Position numbers and translations under genes: made by a program. From NCBI GenBank assembly GCA_934869045.1, contig CAKXAF010000128.1, forward strand, positions 1-7,486: a DNA stretch of 7,486 nt, written 5' to 3'. Origin of the DNA: an uncultured Nitrososphaerota archaeon (GTDB lineage Bacteria; Bacillota; Clostridia; Oscillospirales; Ruminococcaceae). The notes under the pieces were generated by a model. The model saw nothing but the letters and a program-made list of their open reading frames with translations, was not told the DNA's origin and did not search any database. Positions 5,183 through 7,486 of this stretch are shown here, in pieces (within the stretch, counting starts at the first letter, position 1; each line of letters starts with the position of its first letter).

Positions 5183-6511
5183 ATGAAAACACGCGACAAA
5201 ATCAGCGCTTCTGTTCTTTATCAGCTGTTTCTGCGTCCCTTTACGCCGGAGGGAACACTTTCTGCGGCCGCCGGGCTGCTGGAGCACATCCGCAGCCTGG
5301 GGGTGGACGTTGTTTACCTCTGCCCGGTTTTCCGGCAGGACGACGACCCCCGGACGGAATACTGGAGCGACCGTCAAATCAAAAGCGGCCTGAAAAACCC
5401 CAAAAATCCCTACCGCATCCAGGACTATTTCCATGTGGACCCGGAGTATGGAACGGACGGAGACCTTGGGGATTTCATCGAAAAAGCCCATCGTTTGGGA
5501 CTCCGTGTCATACTGGATCTGGTGTACTACCACTGCGGACCCACAGCAGTATTTTTGGAGCAGCATCCGGATTTTATCAAGCGCGATGCCAACGGAACCG
5601 TCCATTACGGATCCTGGCACTTTCCGGAACTGAACTTTGAATGTCAGGAACTGCGGGAATACCTTTGGGGAAACATGGAGTTTTTCGTCCGGGAATACGG
5701 TGTGGACGGCTACCGGTGCGACGTCGGCGATATGGTTCCGCTTTCCTTCTGGGAGGAGGGGCGGAAACGGCTGGCGGCCATTAGACCGGATCTTCTCATG
5801 CTCAACGAGGGAACCAAACCGGAATACCTGGGGACATTTGACGTCAACTACGATTTCAGATGGTCCTGTGACCTGCCCCAGGTCTGCGCCGGAGGCTGTA
5901 CCGTCCAGAAGCTGCGGGAATACTGGGAGGAAGTCCACAACCGCCTGCCCGCCGGGGGCCAGGTGCTCCGTTCCATGGATAATCACGACATTGCCAATGA
6001 TACCGGCATCTGCCGCCGGGAAAACGCCATTGGCTCCCGGGCAGTGGAGGCCTGCCTCACCGTGAACTTTACGCTGGACGGCGTCCCTTTCCTTTATAAT
6101 GGATATGAAATCGCGGACAATGGATCTCACAGCATCTACGGCAACCGTTTCTACGGAAAAAATTTTCTCATCAACTGGTCCCGGGCGCTGACAGCGGCCG
6201 GGAAGGAGCGGTTGGAATTCATCCGGGGGCTTTGTAACCTGCGCCACGCCCAGCCGGCTCTGTCGGATGGGGATGTCGAATGGCTTCCGGTTCGGGGAGA
6301 AGGTGCGGCCGCTTATCTGCGCCGCAGCCCGGAGCAGACGCTAGCCGTACTGGTAAACCTCCGGGATGAGCCGGCCAGTCTGTGGATACCGTTGGCGGAC
6401 AGCACCCGAACAGCGGCTGTTCTCTGGCAGCGGAGCGTCTCCTGGAGGCGCGGCGGGGAAGGCCTGCAGGCAGATTTGGGCGGATATGGTTTTCTGGTAG
6501 TGGAAGTCTGA
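5183..6511 (+). CDS. Cytoplasmic GH13 alpha-amylase-family glycoside hydrolase
   Basis: 442-residue GH13 enzyme expected to act on alpha-glucosidic bonds by a retaining mechanism. The (beta/alpha)8 barrel starts at LYQLFLRPF (12-20). Conserved regions are: I, DLVYYH (112-117); II, GYRCDVGD (176-183) with nucleophile D180; III, LLMLNEG (204-210) with acid/base E209; IV, MDNHD (265-269) with transition-state stabiliser D269. So it should be active. Region I has Tyr where most GH13 proteins have Asn before the His. A short C-terminal beta domain (~360-442) includes LAVLVNLRDEP. There is no signal peptide or membrane segment, which suggests it works on imported oligosaccharides, as maltodextrin hydrolases or alpha-glucosidases do. 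The ATG at 5183 is chosen over ATG 5174 because AGAAGGA ends just before the latter, leaving proper spacing only for 5183. It is divergent from its likely AraC regulator. Exact specificity (hydrolase, transferase or phosphorylase) is not readable. Confidence 0.9.
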   Translation: MKTRDKISASVLYQLFLRPFTPEGTLSAAAGLLEHIRSLGVDVVYLCPVFRQDDDPRTEYWSDRQIKSGLKNPKNPYRIQDYFHVDPEYGTDGDLGDFIEKAHRLGLRVILDLVYYHCGPTAVFLEQHPDFIKRDANGTVHYGSWHFPELNFECQELREYLWGNMEFFVREYGVDGYRCDVGDMVPLSFWEEGRKRLAAIRPDLLMLNEGTKPEYLGTFDVNYDFRWSCDLPQVCAGGCTVQKLREYWEEVHNRLPAGGQVLRSMDNHDIANDTGICRRENAIGSRAVEACLTVNFTLDGVPFLYNGYEIADNGSHSIYGNRFYGKNFLINWSRALTAAGKERLEFIRGLCNLRHAQPALSDGDVEWLPVRGEGAAAYLRRSPEQTLAVLVNLRDEPASLWIPLADSTRTAAVLWQRSVSWRRGGEGLQADLGGYGFLVVEV

Positions 6512-6525
6512 ATCTCCGGGGATGG

Positions 6526-6566
6526 TGAAAGCGGCATGGCCCAAAGTCATGCCGCTTTCAGCTTTT
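6526..6566 (+). terminator. Terminator-like hairpin after GH13
   Basis: A perfect 13-bp stem, TGAAAGCGGCATG (6526-6538) with CATGCCGCTTTCA (6548-6560), has a 9-nt loop and is followed by GCTTTTC. It begins 15 nt after the GH13 stop. The T-run is short, so on its own it may be leaky. Confidence 0.7.
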
Positions 6567-6611
6567 CGGCAGAGGAGACTTCCCGGCCGTGCTCCCTTCT
6601 TTTCAAAAATC

Positions 6612-6645
6612 AAAAAACGGCATGGCGTCGCTCCATGCCGTTTTT
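6612..6645. terminator. Strong bidirectional terminator between GH13 and the AraC gene at 6662
   Basis: AAAAACGGCATGG (6613-6625) pairs perfectly with CCATGCCGTTTTT (6633-6645) around a 7-nt loop. The A/T ends give a U-tract on both transcripts: T5 on plus and T6 followed by GATTTTTG on minus. It lies 17 nt beyond the stop of the minus-strand AraC gene and is that gene's main terminator. Confidence 0.9.
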
Positions 6646-6661
6646 CTGTTGTCCGGCGGCT

Positions 6662-7486
6662 TCAGGAGGAAGTTCCCTCATCCTGCTGCAGCTGCCGGCG
6701 GTATTCTCCAGGAGATATCCCCAGATATTTCCGGAACATACGGTTCAGCGTCACTTCATTGTTAAGCCCCACCCGGGCGGCAATCTCCTGCATGACCAAT
6801 TCCGTGTTCTTCAGCAGATCCTTAGCACGTTCCAACCGGATTTTGGCGATATAATCCTTCAGATTTTCCCCGTGGAACTTTTTGAAAATGGAGGAGATAT
6901 ACGGTACGCTCAGGTCGAACCGCTCCCCCAGCTGGCTGAGGCAGAGATCCGGATCACCCGCGTGCTCCACCACATAAGCGGCAATTTCAGCAGCCACACC
7001 GCCCGGCGCGTTTTCCCGTTCCCGGACGGCGTATTCGCACAACTCATCCACGATGGCATACAGGCAGGCGACCACTGCCGGGATGTCAGCGCAGTGCCGT
7101 ACCTCCCGATAATAACGGTCGAAAGAGATCTCCTCCCGGCACTCCGGAGAAGGAGCCGGAGAAAGGCTCATAGCGCGGATAAAGGTGGAAATCAGTGCCG
7201 TCAGCAGGCAGTCCTTGGCCTCTGGGCCTATCTGCTGTCCAACAAAATTCATCTGGCAGATCCCGTCGATCTCCTGATGCGCCGCATCGCGGTTGCCCTT
7301 GCGGATCTCATTGACCAGACGCAGCTCTGTTTCATAGGGATAGTAGTAATTCAGCCCGACAAAAGCAATCTCCCGATAGCGGAAAACCCGGCAGCCTCCG
7401 CGGATCACCCGATAGGCAATGGCCTTTTTGGCTTCATCGCAGCAGACGGCCAGCTGCTGGTATCCCCGGTGCGCCTGGCTCAGTCC
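6662..7486 (-). CDS. AraC-type HTH protein, C-terminal part of a larger regulator (5' end outside window)
   Basis: The frame stays open to the right edge, giving 274 visible residues. A GTG at 7408 could be taken as a start, but it has no ribosome site and the reading frame upstream still looks coding (GLSQAHRGYQQL, DEAKKAIAYR). The C-terminal AraC double HTH occupies visible residues ~165-265: CLSQLGERFDLSVPYISSIF around 182-201, then the second unit MQEIAARVGLNNEVTLNRMF from about 232 and RKYLGISPGEYR. Before it lies a helical linker, with YYYPYETELRLVNEIRKGN near 47-65. A YP-x-E-x-E-L-x-x-x-I-x-x-G-type linker and the preceding A-x-x-A-I-x-Y-R helix recall the large (700+ residue) membrane-bound Cache/AraC regulators and YesN-type response regulators of Bacillota. 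Which of these applies depends on the missing part. It is convergent with GH13 across a strong terminator. Confidence 0.82.
   Translation of the reverse strand, partial: GLSQAHRGYQQLAVCCDEAKKAIAYRVIRGGCRVFRYREIAFVGLNYYYPYETELRLVNEIRKGNRDAAHQEIDGICQMNFVGQQIGPEAKDCLLTALISTFIRAMSLSPAPSPECREEISFDRYYREVRHCADIPAVVACLYAIVDELCEYAVRERENAPGGVAAEIAAYVVEHAGDPDLCLSQLGERFDLSVPYISSIFKKFHGENLKDYIAKIRLERAKDLLKNTELVMQEIAARVGLNNEVTLNRMFRKYLGISPGEYRRQLQQDEGTSS

Noticed and set aside
5177..6247. Long minus-strand open frame opposite the GH13 gene
   Set aside because: The plus strand encodes all four GH13 conserved regions; the opposite frame has no recognisable motifs.
6526..6539. TGAAAGCGGCATGG considered as a catabolite repression (cre) site
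   Set aside because: The right half does not match the cre consensus, and the bases form the left arm of a terminator stem downstream of a gene.
1..7486. tRNA/rRNA genes, CRISPR arrays, insertion sequences and attachment sites
   Set aside because: No cloverleaf or rRNA-like sequence, no regularly spaced repeats, and no transposase or integrase reading frame was seen; nearly all sequence is covered by the listed genes and short intergenic elements.

Overview
The window looks like chromosomal DNA from a Bacillota (Firmicutes) bacterium of the class Clostridia, most likely a GC-rich gut lineage such as Oscillospiraceae. The reasons are strong AGGAGG-type ribosome binding sites, GTG start codons, a V/A-type ATPase gene and a dense set of AraC-type sugar regulators. 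The species cannot be named from the sequence alone.

Layout: (1) At the left edge, on the minus strand, a small coiled-coil V-type ATP synthase subunit (G/H family) has a good promoter and overlaps by ATGA the start of the next gene, probably subunit I; this is the head of an ATPase operon that runs out of the window. (2) An AraC-family regulator (minus, 569-1420) is divergent from a two-gene plus-strand operon: a xylose-isomerase-like TIM-barrel epimerase (1576-2385) and a Gfo/Idh/MocA NAD(P)-dependent oxidoreductase (2403-3452), closed by a strong terminator. Their shared promoter region holds a perfect 14-bp palindrome. (3) A YfcE-type metallophosphodiesterase (3614-4159) stands alone behind its own promoter. 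(4) A second AraC regulator (minus, 4262-5029) is divergent from a cytoplasmic GH13 glycosidase (5183-6511); the regulator's promoter is embedded in a large dyad. (5) Two strong hairpins separate GH13 from a third AraC-type protein (minus, 6662-7486), which is cut by the right edge.

Working picture: this is an accessory carbohydrate-use region beside housekeeping energy genes. Two modules share the same design, an AraC regulator divergent from catabolic enzymes: one oxidises or epimerises a sugar or sugar derivative, the other hydrolyses an alpha-glucoside in the cytoplasm. No transporter or sugar kinase is present, so uptake must be encoded elsewhere. No RNA gene, mobile element or CRISPR array was seen, and nothing clearly amounts to an undescribed system. 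The best leads are the two promoter-embedded dyads and the epimerase/oxidoreductase pair.
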